Assembly: GCF_004570975.1 (NCBI RefSeq) | Contig: NZ_SPPC01000008.1 | Coordinates: 62,001 to 126,000 of the forward strand | Reading direction: 5' to 3' | DNA length: 64,000 nt | DNA from: Barnesiella sp. WM24 | Lineage (GTDB): Bacteria; Bacteroidota; Bacteroidia; Bacteroidales; Muribaculaceae | In this document: one piece after another, positions 26,912-36,926 of the stretch | Layout of the letters: every line of letters begins with the position of its first letter | Numbering within the stretch: position 1 is the stretch's first letter | Notes under the pieces: model-generated | The model's input: the letters and a program-made list of their open reading frames with translations, nothing else | Databases searched by the model: none | What the model was told of the DNA's origin: nothing | Made by a program: the position numbers and the translations under genes

Positions 26912-26943
26912 TTTGCACAGAGAGGATATAAATCGTAAGTTTG
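26912..26943 (+). promoter_or_regulatory. Promoter of the RND efflux operon
   Basis: TTTG (26912-26915), 20 bases, then TAAGTTTG (26936-26943), 27 bases before the ATG at 26971. The position argues against any start upstream of that ATG. Confidence 0.8.
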
Positions 26944-26970
26944 TTTCAATATTATCACAAAATACATCAC

Positions 26971-28440
26971 ATGAAATATCGTATTGTTGTTTCCGGTTTG
27001 TCGGTTCTTGGATTGTGCTTTGGTTCGCTTGCAATGGCTCAGGACTTACCTGCTGACACTCTTACATTGTCGCTTGACCAATGTATAGCGGTCGCGCTGT
27101 CGGAAAATCCGTCGGTAAAGGTCGCTGACATGGAGGTCACCCGCGTGGATTATGCCAAGAAGGAGACTATCGGTCAGCTGTTGCCGACAATAAATTTCGG
27201 CGGCAATTATAACCGCATGATTGCCAAGCAGGTTGCATATATGAATATGGACGGCTTCGGCTCTATGATGGGCGGCGGTTCGGAAAATCCGGGCGGCGAC
27301 GGGGAAGAGTCCGGTGCCGGGTCCTCGTCAAGAGCTTCAGACGGAGCGTCGGGAGGCGGTAAAAACAGTGGCATAAAGATGGGACTTGACAATAGCTATC
27401 AGGTCGGTTTCAGCGCATCGCTTCCGTTGATTGCTCCTCAGTTGTGGGCGTCGCTAAAATTGAGCGACAGCCAGATTTTGCAGAATGTCGAGGCTGCAAG
27501 AGCGTCGCGACTTTCTCTCGTCAATCAAGTAAAATCGGCTTATTATACTCTTCTTCTTGCCGAGGACAGCCACCGGGTGATTCAGGAGAATTACGACAAC
27601 GCAGTATTTAATCATAAGATATATGAGAAGAAATTTCAGGTAGGAACGGCTTCTGAATATGAAGTGCTGCGCTCGTCGGTACAGGTGAAAAATGTCGAGC
27701 CGGAACTGCTCCAGGCTGAAATCGCTATCAAGCAGGCACGCCTGCAGCTGGCGATTCTCATGGGCGTGGATGCCGCTAATGTAATCGAGGCTTCTACCTC
27801 GTTGTCTGATTATGAGGGTGACATGTATGAGAAGACACTGTCGCTTGAGACCGGCTCTATCGAGGGGAATACCGACCTCCGCAGCCTTGACCTTCAGACT
27901 CGCACACTGCGCAATGCGCTGTCAATACAGAAGATGTCATGGTATCCGACCCTTGCGCTTACTGCAAGCTATAACTGGACATCCTCTTCCAATGGTAATC
28001 CTCTCCGTAATTTCCGCTGGGATCCCTATTCGGTAGTGGGCTTGTCGTTGAACTTCCCGATTTTTGAGGGCGGTCAGCGTTATCACAAGATTAAGCAGGC
28101 GCGTATCCAGGTCGACGAGATGGCGTGGCAGCGTGAAAACCTTGAGCGTTCTATAAGGATGCAGGTTGAGCTTGCCGTTGACAATATCCAGAAAAATGTA
28201 AGGCAGATTGCAAGCAACTCTGAAAGCGTAGCCCAGGCTGTGAAAGCTCATGAAATAATGGAAAAATCATTTGAAATCGGTGCGGCGAGCTACCTTGACC
28301 TGCGTGATTCCGAGCTCGCGCTTACTCAGGCGAGGCTCGTATATTACCAGGCGATATATAATTACCTTGTCGCAAACAGCGAGCTTGAGCTTCTGCTTGG
28401 AAATGCCGACCTTGAAAAATATAAGAATTTAGCAGAATAA
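26971..28440 (+). CDS. TolC-family outer-membrane efflux channel
   Basis: This is the outer-membrane tunnel of the RND pump encoded by the next two genes. It has a signal peptide (1-23), two repeats of the long alpha-helical hairpin typical of TolC, and the conserved YYTLLLAEDS and LTQARLVYYQAIYNYLVANSELELLLG ends. The start at 26971 (MKYRIVV) is chosen because the promoter lies just upstream. An unusual segment of about 43 residues (95-137), very rich in Gly, Ser, Asp and Glu, interrupts the first half where surface-exposed strands are expected. It is followed by the adaptor after 25 bases. Drug or metabolite substrates are unknown. Confidence 0.93.
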   Translation: MKYRIVVSGLSVLGLCFGSLAMAQDLPADTLTLSLDQCIAVALSENPSVKVADMEVTRVDYAKKETIGQLLPTINFGGNYNRMIAKQVAYMNMDGFGSMMGGGSENPGGDGEESGAGSSSRASDGASGGGKNSGIKMGLDNSYQVGFSASLPLIAPQLWASLKLSDSQILQNVEAARASRLSLVNQVKSAYYTLLLAEDSHRVIQENYDNAVFNHKIYEKKFQVGTASEYEVLRSSVQVKNVEPELLQAEIAIKQARLQLAILMGVDAANVIEASTSLSDYEGDMYEKTLSLETGSIEGNTDLRSLDLQTRTLRNALSIQKMSWYPTLALTASYNWTSSSNGNPLRNFRWDPYSVVGLSLNFPIFEGGQRYHKIKQARIQVDEMAWQRENLERSIRMQVELAVDNIQKNVRQIASNSESVAQAVKAHEIMEKSFEIGAASYLDLRDSELALTQARLVYYQAIYNYLVANSELELLLGNADLEKYKNLAE

Positions 28441-28465
28441 TAACACCAATCCATACACTTAGATT

Positions 28466-29509
28466 ATGTCAGTCAGAATATTCAGCACCGCCGGAGCAAC
28501 TGTTATGCTCGGTGCGTTGATGGTTGCCACGCTTTCTTCTTGTGGCGGAAAAAGTGATAAAGATGCCGTTGCCGAGGATGTCGATGAGCGTCCCAACGTA
28601 GAGATATTAAAGGTTCATGAGCAGGAGGTGGGGCAGATTGTTTCATATACTGCGACAGTCGAGGCATATAAGACCAACAATATAACCACTTCTACTCCTA
28701 ACCGCATAAAGTCGATACTTGTCGATGTCGGGTCAAAAGTGGCAAAAGGGCAGAGGCTTGTCGTGCTTGATGATGTTAATATCGACCAGTTGAAGGTCAG
28801 GCTCGACAATACGGAGCGTGACTACAACCGTGCGCTCGAGCTGTATAACATAGGCGGTGGCACAAAGCAGGCTGTCGACCAGATGAAGACCGAGCTTGAC
28901 GCGGCGCGCCGTCAATATGACAACCAGCTTGAAAACACATTCCTCGTCTCTCCGATTGCCGGTGTGGTGACTGCCCGTAATTATGACCCGGGCGACATGA
29001 CCGCACAGCTTCCTATCCTTACCGTGGAGCAGCTGCAGCCGGTGAAAATACTGATAAATGTGAGCGAGAGTGAGTTCACGAAAGTACATAAAGGCATGAA
29101 GGTCGATGTATACCTCGACGTGTATGGCGACGAACGCTTTGAAGGGGTGGTGGAGCTTATACATCCTACGATTGACCCTGCTACACGCACTTTTACCGTC
29201 GAGGTAAATATTGCCAACAGAGATGAGCGCATACGTCCGGGCATGTTTGCAAGGGTGGTGATGAATTTCGGAACAGAAAACCGTGTAGTGGTGCCTGACC
29301 GCGCAATCGTGAAGCAGACCGGGTCGGGCGAGAAATTCGTATATGTCTACAAAGACGGCAAGGTTTCGTTCAACAATGTGAAAGTGGGTCAGCGCCTTGG
29401 CGACACCTATGAGCTTCTGTCAGGCGTGGAAAATGGTTCGGAGGTTGTTATCTCCGGTCAGTCGCGTCTTGCCAACGGCATGGAAGTGAATGTGATAAAT
29501 GAAAAGTAA
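28466..29509 (+). CDS. RND efflux periplasmic adaptor (HlyD/MFP family) lipoprotein
   Basis: This subunit bridges the inner-membrane pump and the outer-membrane channel. It is a lipoprotein: the signal ends at C26 in TLSSCGGKS. The usual order is visible: a lipoyl half-motif around residues 75-95 (VDVGSKVAKGQRLVVLDD), a coiled-coil hairpin (about 100-155), the second lipoyl half (FLVSPIAGVVTARNYDPGD) and the beta-barrel and membrane-proximal domains. Its length of 347 residues is normal for the family. It is flanked by the channel gene (25 bases) and the pump gene (21 bases). Confidence 0.95.
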   Translation: MSVRIFSTAGATVMLGALMVATLSSCGGKSDKDAVAEDVDERPNVEILKVHEQEVGQIVSYTATVEAYKTNNITTSTPNRIKSILVDVGSKVAKGQRLVVLDDVNIDQLKVRLDNTERDYNRALELYNIGGGTKQAVDQMKTELDAARRQYDNQLENTFLVSPIAGVVTARNYDPGDMTAQLPILTVEQLQPVKILINVSESEFTKVHKGMKVDVYLDVYGDERFEGVVELIHPTIDPATRTFTVEVNIANRDERIRPGMFARVVMNFGTENRVVVPDRAIVKQTGSGEKFVYVYKDGKVSFNNVKVGQRLGDTYELLSGVENGSEVVISGQSRLANGMEVNVINEK

Positions 29510-29530
29510 TAAATCAATCATACTGTAACA

Positions 29531-32500
29531 ATGAGTTTATATGCAAATGCGGTAAAGCGCCCTATCATGACCACGCTCTGTTTTGTAGCCGTGGTCATCC
29601 TGGGTCTGTTCTCGCTTTCAACATTGCCGATTGACCTTTATCCCGATGTCGAGACCAATACCATCATGGTGATGACCTCTTATGCGGGTGCGAGTGCTCC
29701 GGACATAGAGCAGAATGTGACGCGTCCGCTGGAAAACAGTCTTAATGCGGTCAACGACCTGAAGCACATCACTTCAAAATCACGTGAAAACATATCGGTG
29801 ATAACTCTTGAATTTGAATATGGAGAGGATATTGATGTGCTGACCAATGATGTCCGTGACAAGCTTGACATGGTGAAGAGCCAGCTCCCCGATGCCGCTG
29901 AAAATCCTATAATATTCAAGTTCAGCTCCGACATGATTCCTATCGTGATGCTTTCGGTTCAGGCAAAGGAGAGCATGCCGGGTCTTTACAAGATTCTGGA
30001 TGAAAATGTGGCAAACCCGCTTGCGCGAATCAGCGGTGTCGGTTCTGTCTCGATTTCAGGTGCGCCTAAACGTGAGGTACACATTTATGTCGACCCGCAG
30101 CGTCTCGAGGCTTATAATCTTTCGGTAGAGACTATCTCTGCGCTGATTGCCGCTGAAAACCGAAATATTCCGGGTGGCTCGTTTGACATCGGTAGTGATA
30201 CTTATTCCCTGCGTGTCCAGGGTGAGTTCTCGTCTACCGACCATCTGAAGGACCTTGTTGTGGCTTCACAAGGTGGAAAAAATATCTATCTGCGTGATGT
30301 GGCGCGTATCGAGGATACTTTGGAGGAGCGCGCACAGGAGACATTCAACAATGGAGAGCAGGGTGCGATGATTATCGTGCAAAAGCAGTCGGGAGCCAAT
30401 TCAGTGCAGATTTCGGAAGAAGTGATGAAGATGCTTCCGTCGTTGCAACGTCGATTGCCCTCCGACGTAAAGCTTGGCGTTATTGTCGACACTTCCGACA
30501 ATATCCGTAACACAATCGCCTCGCTTGTCGAGACTGTGCTTTATGCTCTCTTGTTTGTGATAATAGTCGTGTTTGCGTTCCTCGGGCGATGGAGGGCCAC
30601 ACTCATCATCACGATTACTATACCTATTTCGCTTATAGCCTCGTTTATCTATCTTGCTGTCACGGGCAATTCGCTTAATATCGTGTCGCTGTCGGCGCTC
30701 TCGATTTCAATCGGTATGGTGGTCGACGACGCGATTGTGGTGCTTGAAAATGTCACCACCCACATCGAGCGCGGTTCTGACCCGCGTCAGGCTGCCGTTC
30801 ATGGCACTAACGAGGTCGCTGTGTCGGTTATAGCCTCAACGCTTACACTTATAGCCGTGTTTTTCCCGCTTACGCTTGTTACGGGAATGACAGGAGTCCT
30901 CTTCCGTCAGCTCGGATGGATGGTGACAATAATGATGATTATTTCGACCGTGTGTGCGCTTTCTCTCACACCGATGCTCTGCTCGCAGCTTTTACGCAAG
31001 GATGTCAAGCATGGAAAGATGTTTATCCTGCTTTATACGCCGGTGCGTAAGGCGCTCGATGCGTTTGACAGCGGTTATGCGTGGCTGCTTTCCAAGGTGG
31101 TCGGGCACAAGACTGTCACCATCGTGATATGTCTTGCCACTTTTGTCGGCTCGCTGTTTTTGATGAAGAGCGTGGGCACAGAGTTTTTCCCTGTAGCTGA
31201 CGATGCGCGCCTGTCGGTCAACCTTGAACTCCCTATCGGTACACGCGTGGAGATTGCCAAAGATGCGATGACGCGCCTTTATGCCGAGTGGAGAGAGAAG
31301 TATCCGGAGATTATGGTGATGAACTATACTACCGGTTCGGCTTCGAGTGACAATACGTTCGCTTCACTACGCGATAACGGCACACATATCATCTCCGCCA
31401 ATATACGCCTCCTTGACCCGGGTGACCGTGAAAGAGGCATTACAGAGATTGCCGCGCTGATGCGTAAGGACCTGCTGCACTATCCGGAGTTCCGCAAGGC
31501 GCAGGTCACTGTGGGTGGCGGAATGGGTATGGGCGGTCAGTCACAGCTTGATTATGAAGTCTACGGCTATGACTTTACCGAGACCGATACCGTTGCACAG
31601 AGACTTGTAAGGCTGTTGTCGGGTATAAAGGGAACTGCCGACGTGCGCGTCTCCCGCTCTGATTACCAGCCTGAATACCAAGTGGATTTTGACCGAGAGA
31701 AACTTGCCTTGTACGGGCTTAATCTACAGACAGCCGCGACTTATCTGCGTAACCGCATCAACGGTTCTCTCGCCTCTCTCTATCGTGAGGACGGAGAGGA
31801 ATATGACATAAAAGTAATGTATGCTCCCGAAAAGCGTACCTCTCTTCAGGATATTGAGAACATCCTTATATATTCACCGACCGGACAGGCTGTGAGGATA
31901 AAGGATGTGGGAGAAGTCGTCGAGCGCTTCACACCGCCTACAATCGAGCGTAAGGACCGCCAGCGTATCATCACCGTCAGTGCGGTGGTTGCCGATGTGC
32001 CTATGAGCGAAATTGTGGAGAAGGCACAGGTCGAGATTGACAAGATGGAGCTTCCGTCGGGTATCAGTATAAACATAGCCGGTAGCTATGAGGACCAGCA
32101 GGATTCATTCCGTGACCTGCTGATGCTTGCGGCGCTTATTGTGATTCTTGTCTACATCGTGATGGCGGCTCAGTTTGAGAGCTATACTTATCCGGGCATC
32201 ATCATGACCTCGCTCCTCTTTGCATTTGCGGGTGTGTTCATAATCCTTTGGCTGTCGGGTCACACATTGAATATAATGTCAATGATCGGTGCGATTATGC
32301 TTATCGGTATAGTCGTGAAAAACGGTATCGTGCTTATCGACTACATCTCGCTCAACCGTGAACGAGGCATGTCGATTACCAAGGCGGTTATCACGGGTGG
32401 TAAGTCGCGTCTTCGTCCTGTGGTGATGACTACGCTCACCACCATCCTCGGTATGGTCCCGATGGCGTGTGGCACAGGTCAGGGAGCAGAGATGTGGCGT

Positions 32501-32662
32501 CCTATGGGTACTGCGGTCATCGGCGGTCTTACATTCTCCACGATACTCACCCTATTGTTTGTTCCGGCTCTTTATTGTATCTTTGCCTACAATGGTGTAA
32601 GACGCAACCGCAAGAAGATGCGGAAAATTGTGGTTGACGACAACCGTATTGTTAAATCTTAG
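29531..32662 (+). CDS. RND-family efflux pump, AcrB/HAE1 type
   Basis: This is the proton-driven inner-membrane pump of the tripartite system. The 1043 residues contain 12 expected membrane helices in two repeats with two large periplasmic loops. The proton-relay residues are present: D399 and D400 in GMVVDDAIVVLEN and K930 in GIVVKNGIVLID. The start MSLYANAVKRPIMTTL is typical. With the channel and adaptor directly upstream, the operon is self-sufficient. The export substrate (drugs, bile acids, lipids) cannot be told from sequence alone, and no regulator is next to it. Confidence 0.96.
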   Translation: MSLYANAVKRPIMTTLCFVAVVILGLFSLSTLPIDLYPDVETNTIMVMTSYAGASAPDIEQNVTRPLENSLNAVNDLKHITSKSRENISVITLEFEYGEDIDVLTNDVRDKLDMVKSQLPDAAENPIIFKFSSDMIPIVMLSVQAKESMPGLYKILDENVANPLARISGVGSVSISGAPKREVHIYVDPQRLEAYNLSVETISALIAAENRNIPGGSFDIGSDTYSLRVQGEFSSTDHLKDLVVASQGGKNIYLRDVARIEDTLEERAQETFNNGEQGAMIIVQKQSGANSVQISEEVMKMLPSLQRRLPSDVKLGVIVDTSDNIRNTIASLVETVLYALLFVIIVVFAFLGRWRATLIITITIPISLIASFIYLAVTGNSLNIVSLSALSISIGMVVDDAIVVLENVTTHIERGSDPRQAAVHGTNEVAVSVIASTLTLIAVFFPLTLVTGMTGVLFRQLGWMVTIMMIISTVCALSLTPMLCSQLLRKDVKHGKMFILLYTPVRKALDAFDSGYAWLLSKVVGHKTVTIVICLATFVGSLFLMKSVGTEFFPVADDARLSVNLELPIGTRVEIAKDAMTRLYAEWREKYPEIMVMNYTTGSASSDNTFASLRDNGTHIISANIRLLDPGDRERGITEIAALMRKDLLHYPEFRKAQVTVGGGMGMGGQSQLDYEVYGYDFTETDTVAQRLVRLLSGIKGTADVRVSRSDYQPEYQVDFDREKLALYGLNLQTAATYLRNRINGSLASLYREDGEEYDIKVMYAPEKRTSLQDIENILIYSPTGQAVRIKDVGEVVERFTPPTIERKDRQRIITVSAVVADVPMSEIVEKAQVEIDKMELPSGISINIAGSYEDQQDSFRDLLMLAALIVILVYIVMAAQFESYTYPGIIMTSLLFAFAGVFIILWLSGHTLNIMSMIGAIMLIGIVVKNGIVLIDYISLNRERGMSITKAVITGGKSRLRPVVMTTLTTILGMVPMACGTGQGAEMWRPMGTAVIGGLTFSTILTLLFVPALYCIFAYNGVRRNRKKMRKIVVDDNRIVKS

Positions 32663-32674
32663 ACAAACTGAGAC

Positions 32675-32968
32675 ATGCAAGCTATATTGATAACTTTTGA
32701 CCAGGCATATTATGAACGTATAATAGATATGCTGCAGCGCAACAACTGCCGTGGATTCACGTCATGGCAGGAGGTGCAGGGCAGAGGGACATCGGACGGG
32801 GAGCCGCATTTCGGCTCCCACGCCTGGCCCTCTCTCGCTTCGGCGATTATTACTATTGTCGAGGATTCGCGCGTGGACATCATTCTTGACACACTGCATG
32901 AATGGGATCTTGCTACGCCAAAGCTCGGACTGAGAGCGTTTACATGGCGAATAGACAGGACAATATAA
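32675..32968 (+). CDS. PG0541-type transporter-associated small protein (P-II-like)
   Basis: This 97-residue cytoplasmic protein lies 12 bases behind the RND pump. It fits the small family named after Porphyromonas PG0541 that regularly accompanies RND pumps in Bacteroidetes. The pattern of AILITFDQAYYERIIDMLQR, an ITIVEDSRVDIILDTL strand-helix unit and a short loop resembles the ferredoxin-like P-II/CutA architecture. A regulatory or pump-assembly role is inferred from conserved context; no biochemical function is established. Confidence 0.8.
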   Translation: MQAILITFDQAYYERIIDMLQRNNCRGFTSWQEVQGRGTSDGEPHFGSHAWPSLASAIITIVEDSRVDIILDTLHEWDLATPKLGLRAFTWRIDRTI

Positions 32969-33010
32969 TTATTATAAGTATATTAAAGTTACAGAAAAAG
33001 CATTACTATT

Positions 33011-34378
33011 ATGATTACGGATTCAAAAAAGTTTATTTTGCAGGAGCGTGACATCCCCGAGGCATGGTACAATGTGCTGGCGGAGATGCCTGTAAAGCCT
33101 CGTCCGCTGCTTAATCCTGCCACCAAGGAACCGTTGAAAGCTGAAGACCTGTTTCCGCTTTTTACGGAGGAGGCGTCACGTCAGGAGTTTAACGACACGG
33201 ATAAGTGGATAAGTATCCCGGAAGAAGTCAGGGATATGTACCGTATCTGGCGACCGACTCCGCTTGTACGTGCGAGAGGGCTTGAAAAGCTGCTTGACAC
33301 TCCTGCCCACATATATTTTAAAAATGAGAGTGTAAGCCCTGTGGGCTCCCATAAACTGAATTCCGCGATACCTCAGGCTTATTACGCAAAGAAGCAGGGG
33401 GTGACCAATATCACTACCGAGACAGGCGCGGGACAATGGGGCGCGGCGCTGTCGCTTGCGGCAAGTCACTTCGGGCTTGACCTTGCGGTCTATATGGTAA
33501 AGGTGTCTTATCATCAGAAGCCTTACCGACGCTCGATTATGCAGACTTACGGCGCCGAGGTGATAGCCTCGCCGAGTATGTCGACTAAGGCAGGTCGAAA
33601 AATCATAACCGAGAATCCTCACTATCAGGGTTCGCTCGGCACTGCTATCTCCGAGGCTGTGGAGCTTGCAATGTCCACCCCGAATTGCAAATACACGCTT
33701 GGGTCTGTGCTTAACCACGTTGCATTGCATCAGACAGTGATAGGGCTTGAGGCAGAAAAGCAGATGGAGATGGCGGGAGAGTATCCTGACGTGGTTATCG
33801 GCTGCTTCGGTGGCGGAAGTAACTTTTCAGGTATAACATTCCCGTTTATGCGTCATAATTTTTCGGGCGACCGTTCAACCCGCTTTATTGCAGCGGAACC
33901 GTCGTCATGTCCCAAGCTTACTCGCGGAGTGATGCAATATGATTTCGGTGACGAGGCAGGCTACACGCCATTGATTCCGATGTACACGCTCGGTCATAAT
34001 TTCGCCCCGGCAAATATCCATGCTGGTGGTCTCAGATACCATGGCGCGGGCGCTATCGTCAGCCAGCTTAAAGAGGATGGCTACATAGAGGCGGTGGATA
34101 TACCGCAGCTTGAGACATTTGCCGCCGCAACACTTTTTGCCCAGTCGGAGGGCATTATCCCGGCGCCGGAAAGCTCCCATGCCATAGCGACTGCCATCCG
34201 AGAGGCAAAGAGGGCTAAGGAGGAAGGAACATCGCCGGTCATCCTTTTCAATCTTTCAGGTCATGGATTGATTGACATGGCGGCTTATGACTCTTACATC
34301 TCCGGCGACCTCCAGAATTACTTTGTGACTGATGAGGAAGTGAATGCCAATGTGGCTTCACTTGACAAAATAATCTGA
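33011..34378 (+). CDS. TrpB2-type pyridoxal-phosphate enzyme (tryptophan synthase beta-like)
   Basis: This belongs to the TrpB2 branch of beta-type tryptophan synthases, which are longer than TrpB1 and usually lack a neighbouring trpA. The cofactor lysine is K115 in GSHKLNSA, followed by the catalytic E137 in ETGAGQWG and the phosphate loop GCFGGGSNFSG near 251-261. TrpB2 can join indole with serine, and indole salvage is a possible role. It has an N-terminal extension of about 80 residues. It is not part of a trp operon here; it sits alone between the RND operon and a CPBP protease gene, with a terminator directly after it. Confidence 0.9.
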   Translation: MITDSKKFILQERDIPEAWYNVLAEMPVKPRPLLNPATKEPLKAEDLFPLFTEEASRQEFNDTDKWISIPEEVRDMYRIWRPTPLVRARGLEKLLDTPAHIYFKNESVSPVGSHKLNSAIPQAYYAKKQGVTNITTETGAGQWGAALSLAASHFGLDLAVYMVKVSYHQKPYRRSIMQTYGAEVIASPSMSTKAGRKIITENPHYQGSLGTAISEAVELAMSTPNCKYTLGSVLNHVALHQTVIGLEAEKQMEMAGEYPDVVIGCFGGGSNFSGITFPFMRHNFSGDRSTRFIAAEPSSCPKLTRGVMQYDFGDEAGYTPLIPMYTLGHNFAPANIHAGGLRYHGAGAIVSQLKEDGYIEAVDIPQLETFAAATLFAQSEGIIPAPESSHAIATAIREAKRAKEEGTSPVILFNLSGHGLIDMAAYDSYISGDLQNYFVTDEEVNANVASLDKII

Positions 34379-34400
34379 TTACGTAGAATAATTTAAGCAG

Positions 34401-34438
34401 GCAGGAGTGGGGCTACTCTCTCCTCCTGCTTTATTAAT
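34401..34438 (+). terminator. Intrinsic terminator after the TrpB2-type gene
   Basis: GCAGGAG (34401-34407) pairs with CTCCTGC (34423-34429), followed by TTTATTAATT. Confidence 0.6.
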
Positions 34439-34446
34439 TGATAGAT

Positions 34447-35307
34447 ATGGAAAGAAAGTTGAGAGTGACACCGGGAAAAAGTCTGTTCTTGTTTGTGTGC
34501 TGGTGGGTTCTTGCCACGATACTGGGTTCATTGCTGATAAGCGTTATTGGCACAGCGACGCTTCCGAGACTGCGCTGTGCGATTGTCGTGCAGGATATAT
34601 TTCTGTTTATTCTGCCTGTACTGCTTACGATGGTAATTGTGGCGGTAGCGCCACGCAGGCTTATGGGGATTGATGTCAGGATAAACCTGAAAATGATTGT
34701 TCTTATCACTCTTGCCGCTGTAGTCTCTGTCCCGGCAATGAACAACATAGTCTCCTGGAACGAGTCGATTCATCTGCCTCAGGCATGGAGCGGGCTTGAA
34801 AGTATCCTGCGTAACAGCGAGGACTCCGCAAAAGCTACGGTCGAGAGCATAATGGGTGGTTCTTCTGTGGGCGACCTCATCTTGTCGATTCTCATAATGG
34901 GTGTGCTTACCGGATTTGCCGAGGAGCTTTTCTTCCGTGGCGGCTTGCAGCCCCTTCTCGCTGCGGTGATGCGTAACCGTCATGCGGCAGTGTGGGCGGC
35001 GGCTTTCATTTTCAGTGCGGTACACCTGCAGTTTTTCGGTTTTTTCCCGCGCCTGCTGATGGGAGCCTTTTTCGGATACCTTGTCTTATGGAGCGGTTCG
35101 ATATGGGCATCTGTTTTTGCCCACGCGCTTAACAACTCGCTTGTGGTGATTAATTTCTGGCTTGTCAACCGGGGCTCGGTCAGTGCCGATGTCAATACAT
35201 TCGGCACCGGAGGCGGGGTCGGCGACGTGACAATCGCCATATTAAGCGCTGTGGCTACAGCTGCTGTGATATGGCTTATCAGTCGAACTTCTTGCGATAG
35301 AACATAA
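34447..35307 (+). CDS. CPBP-family intramembrane metalloprotease (CAAX-protease-like)
   Basis: This is a multi-spanning inner-membrane protein of the type II CAAX/CPBP peptidase family. The active site is visible as EELFFRG (the two glutamates near residues 159-160) and two further histidine motifs, FSAVHLQFF and FAHALNNS. Six to eight hydrophobic segments surround it. The ATG at 34447 is preferred over an in-frame TTG nine bases upstream. Family members process prenylated or secreted peptides, or self-protect bacteriocin producers; no bacteriocin or substrate gene is nearby, so the role is open. The 3' end overlaps lptB on the other strand by 29 bases. Confidence 0.85.
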   Translation: MERKLRVTPGKSLFLFVCWWVLATILGSLLISVIGTATLPRLRCAIVVQDIFLFILPVLLTMVIVAVAPRRLMGIDVRINLKMIVLITLAAVVSVPAMNNIVSWNESIHLPQAWSGLESILRNSEDSAKATVESIMGGSSVGDLILSILIMGVLTGFAEELFFRGGLQPLLAAVMRNRHAAVWAAAFIFSAVHLQFFGFFPRLLMGAFFGYLVLWSGSIWASVFAHALNNSLVVINFWLVNRGSVSADVNTFGTGGGVGDVTIAILSAVATAAVIWLISRTSCDRT

Positions 35308-36127
35308 AGTCCCTGCCAAGATATTTCTCGCGCACAGTAGGGTTTTCGGCAAGTTCTTCCGAAGTGCCGTGAAATAGAATCTTGCCCTCAAAGAGGAGAT
35401 AGGCGCGGTCGGTGATACGCAGCGTCTCCTGTGCGTTGTGGTCAGTGATAAGGATACCGATGTTTTTCTCTTTCAGGTGATACACCACCGACTGGATGTC
35501 TTCTACGGCGATAGGGTCGACTCCTGCAAATGGCTCGTCAAGCATTATGAACTTGGGGTTGATTGCAAGGCATCGTGCTATCTCTGTGCGGCGGCGTTCG
35601 CCACCCGACAACTGGTCGCCGAGGTTTTTGCGCACTTTCTGAAGTCGGAATTCCGAAATGAGGCTTTCAAGTTTGTCACGCTGATACTCCTTTGACGTAT
35701 TTGTCATTTCCAGCACCGCCCTTATATTGTTTTCAACGCTGAGCTTGCGGAACACTGACGGCTCTTGCGCAAGATAGCCGATGCCGTTTTGCGCACGCTT
35801 GTATACAGGATATTTGGTGATATTGAGGTCGTTAAGATAAATCTCGCCTTCATTTGGGGTGATAAGCCCTACTGTCATGTAAAACGTGGTGGTCTTGCCC
35901 GCTCCGTTGGGACCGAGCAGCCCTACGATTTCACCCTGGGTCACATTGATGGACACGTGGTTGGCAACGGTGCGCTTGCCATATTTTTTGACAAGATTTT
36001 CAGTGCGGAGCACCATATTTCCCTCATGCAGGTTGCCTGAATCGGGATTATTGCCGTTGTCGAGTGTTTCCTCGCCCATGTTTTCCGGTAGCTCTCCCGG
36101 CTGCCGGTTATTCATTGTTTCTTCCAT
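35279..36127 (-). CDS. lptB: LptB, ATPase of the lipopolysaccharide export transporter
   Basis: This is the ATP-binding subunit that works with LptF/LptG to drive lipopolysaccharide toward the outer membrane. It has Walker [10 protein letters not shown] (72-80), signature LSGGERRR (173-180), Walker B FIMLDEP (193-199) and the switch histidine in [11 protein letters not shown]. The ABC domain starts near residue 39. The first 38 residues are an unusual acidic, Asn/Gly-rich tail absent from E. coli LptB (about 240 residues). A start at M38 is a reasonable alternative. udk lies seven bases upstream in the same operon. An LptF/G-type permease is at 1.7-3.6 kb. Confidence 0.95.
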   Translation of the reverse strand: MEETMNNRQPGELPENMGEETLDNGNNPDSGNLHEGNMVLRTENLVKKYGKRTVANHVSINVTQGEIVGLLGPNGAGKTTTFYMTVGLITPNEGEIYLNDLNITKYPVYKRAQNGIGYLAQEPSVFRKLSVENNIRAVLEMTNTSKEYQRDKLESLISEFRLQKVRKNLGDQLSGGERRRTEIARCLAINPKFIMLDEPFAGVDPIAVEDIQSVVYHLKEKNIGILITDHNAQETLRITDRAYLLFEGKILFHGTSEELAENPTVREKYLGRDFMFYRKKFD

Positions 36128-36134
36128 AAGTGAA

Positions 36135-36773
36135 TCATTTTATAAGAGGATGCCAGTTTCCTGCAAGACTGAGACGGCTGGCGATGTAGTCTGTGAGGAG
36201 GTTGATTGCCACTTTATTGTTTCCTCCCTGAGGAATGATTAGGTCGGCGTGACGTTTTGACGGCTCGATATACTGTTGGTGCATGGGCTTCAGCACCCCC
36301 TCATAGCGGTCTATTACCATCTGCGGTGTCCTTCCGCGCTCGATGCAGTCGCGGGCTATCACGCGGATGAGGCGGTCGTCGGCATCGGCGTCGACAAATA
36401 CTTTTATGTCCATTGCCTCGCGTAGTGCCGGCTGGGTGAGCACAAGGATGCCTTCCACGATTACCACATCGCGCGGCTCTATATGCACCGTCTCTTTCTG
36501 GCGCGTGCAGGTCAGATAGCTGTAAGTTGGCATCTCGATCGCTTCTCCCTTGCGGAGCATGTCAAGATGCTTTTCGAGGAGCTGCCATTCGATTGATGCC
36601 GGCTCGTCAAAGTTTATGTTGCATCGCAGCTCGGGCGGTATGTGGCTTGAGTCCTTGTAGTAGGAATCCTGCGGTATTACAGCCACTTCCCCTGCAGGAA
36701 GGCTGCTGATAATCTTGTTGACTACGGTTGTCTTACCGGAACCTGTGCCTCCGGCGATACCAATTACAAGCAT
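36135..36773 (-). CDS. udk: Uridine kinase
   Basis: This enzyme phosphorylates uridine and cytidine in pyrimidine salvage. It begins [16 protein letters not shown], with the P-loop at residues 8-15. It carries the [11 protein letters not shown] and VIVEGILVL segments found in the family, and is 212 residues long. An upstream in-frame ATG would add 21 residues (CCKGFFIYFVCHKTL...) that do not match the family, so the start at 36773 is chosen. lptB follows seven bases later. Uridine phosphorylase is at 55.0 kb. Confidence 0.95.
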   Translation of the reverse strand: MLVIGIAGGTGSGKTTVVNKIISSLPAGEVAVIPQDSYYKDSSHIPPELRCNINFDEPASIEWQLLEKHLDMLRKGEAIEMPTYSYLTCTRQKETVHIEPRDVVIVEGILVLTQPALREAMDIKVFVDADADDRLIRVIARDCIERGRTPQMVIDRYEGVLKPMHQQYIEPSKRHADLIIPQGGNNKVAINLLTDYIASRLSLAGNWHPLIK

Positions 36774-36846
36774 TTTCGACAATGGTTTAAGAGTTTTATG
36801 ACACACAAAGTAAATAAAAAATCCCTTACAACACAAGAAAAATCCT

Positions 36847-36854
36847 TAACTTTG
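36847..36854 (+). promoter_or_regulatory. -7 box of the mlaE-mlaF operon
   Basis: TAACTTTG lies 72 bases ahead of the mlaE ATG. No TTTG at the usual spacing was found. Confidence 0.5.
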
Positions 36855-36926
36855 CACCGATACAGATGTTACATTATTCCGGGGCGCTTTGTCGCGACGG
36901 TGTGACTTTAACGCAATATCGAGTAT

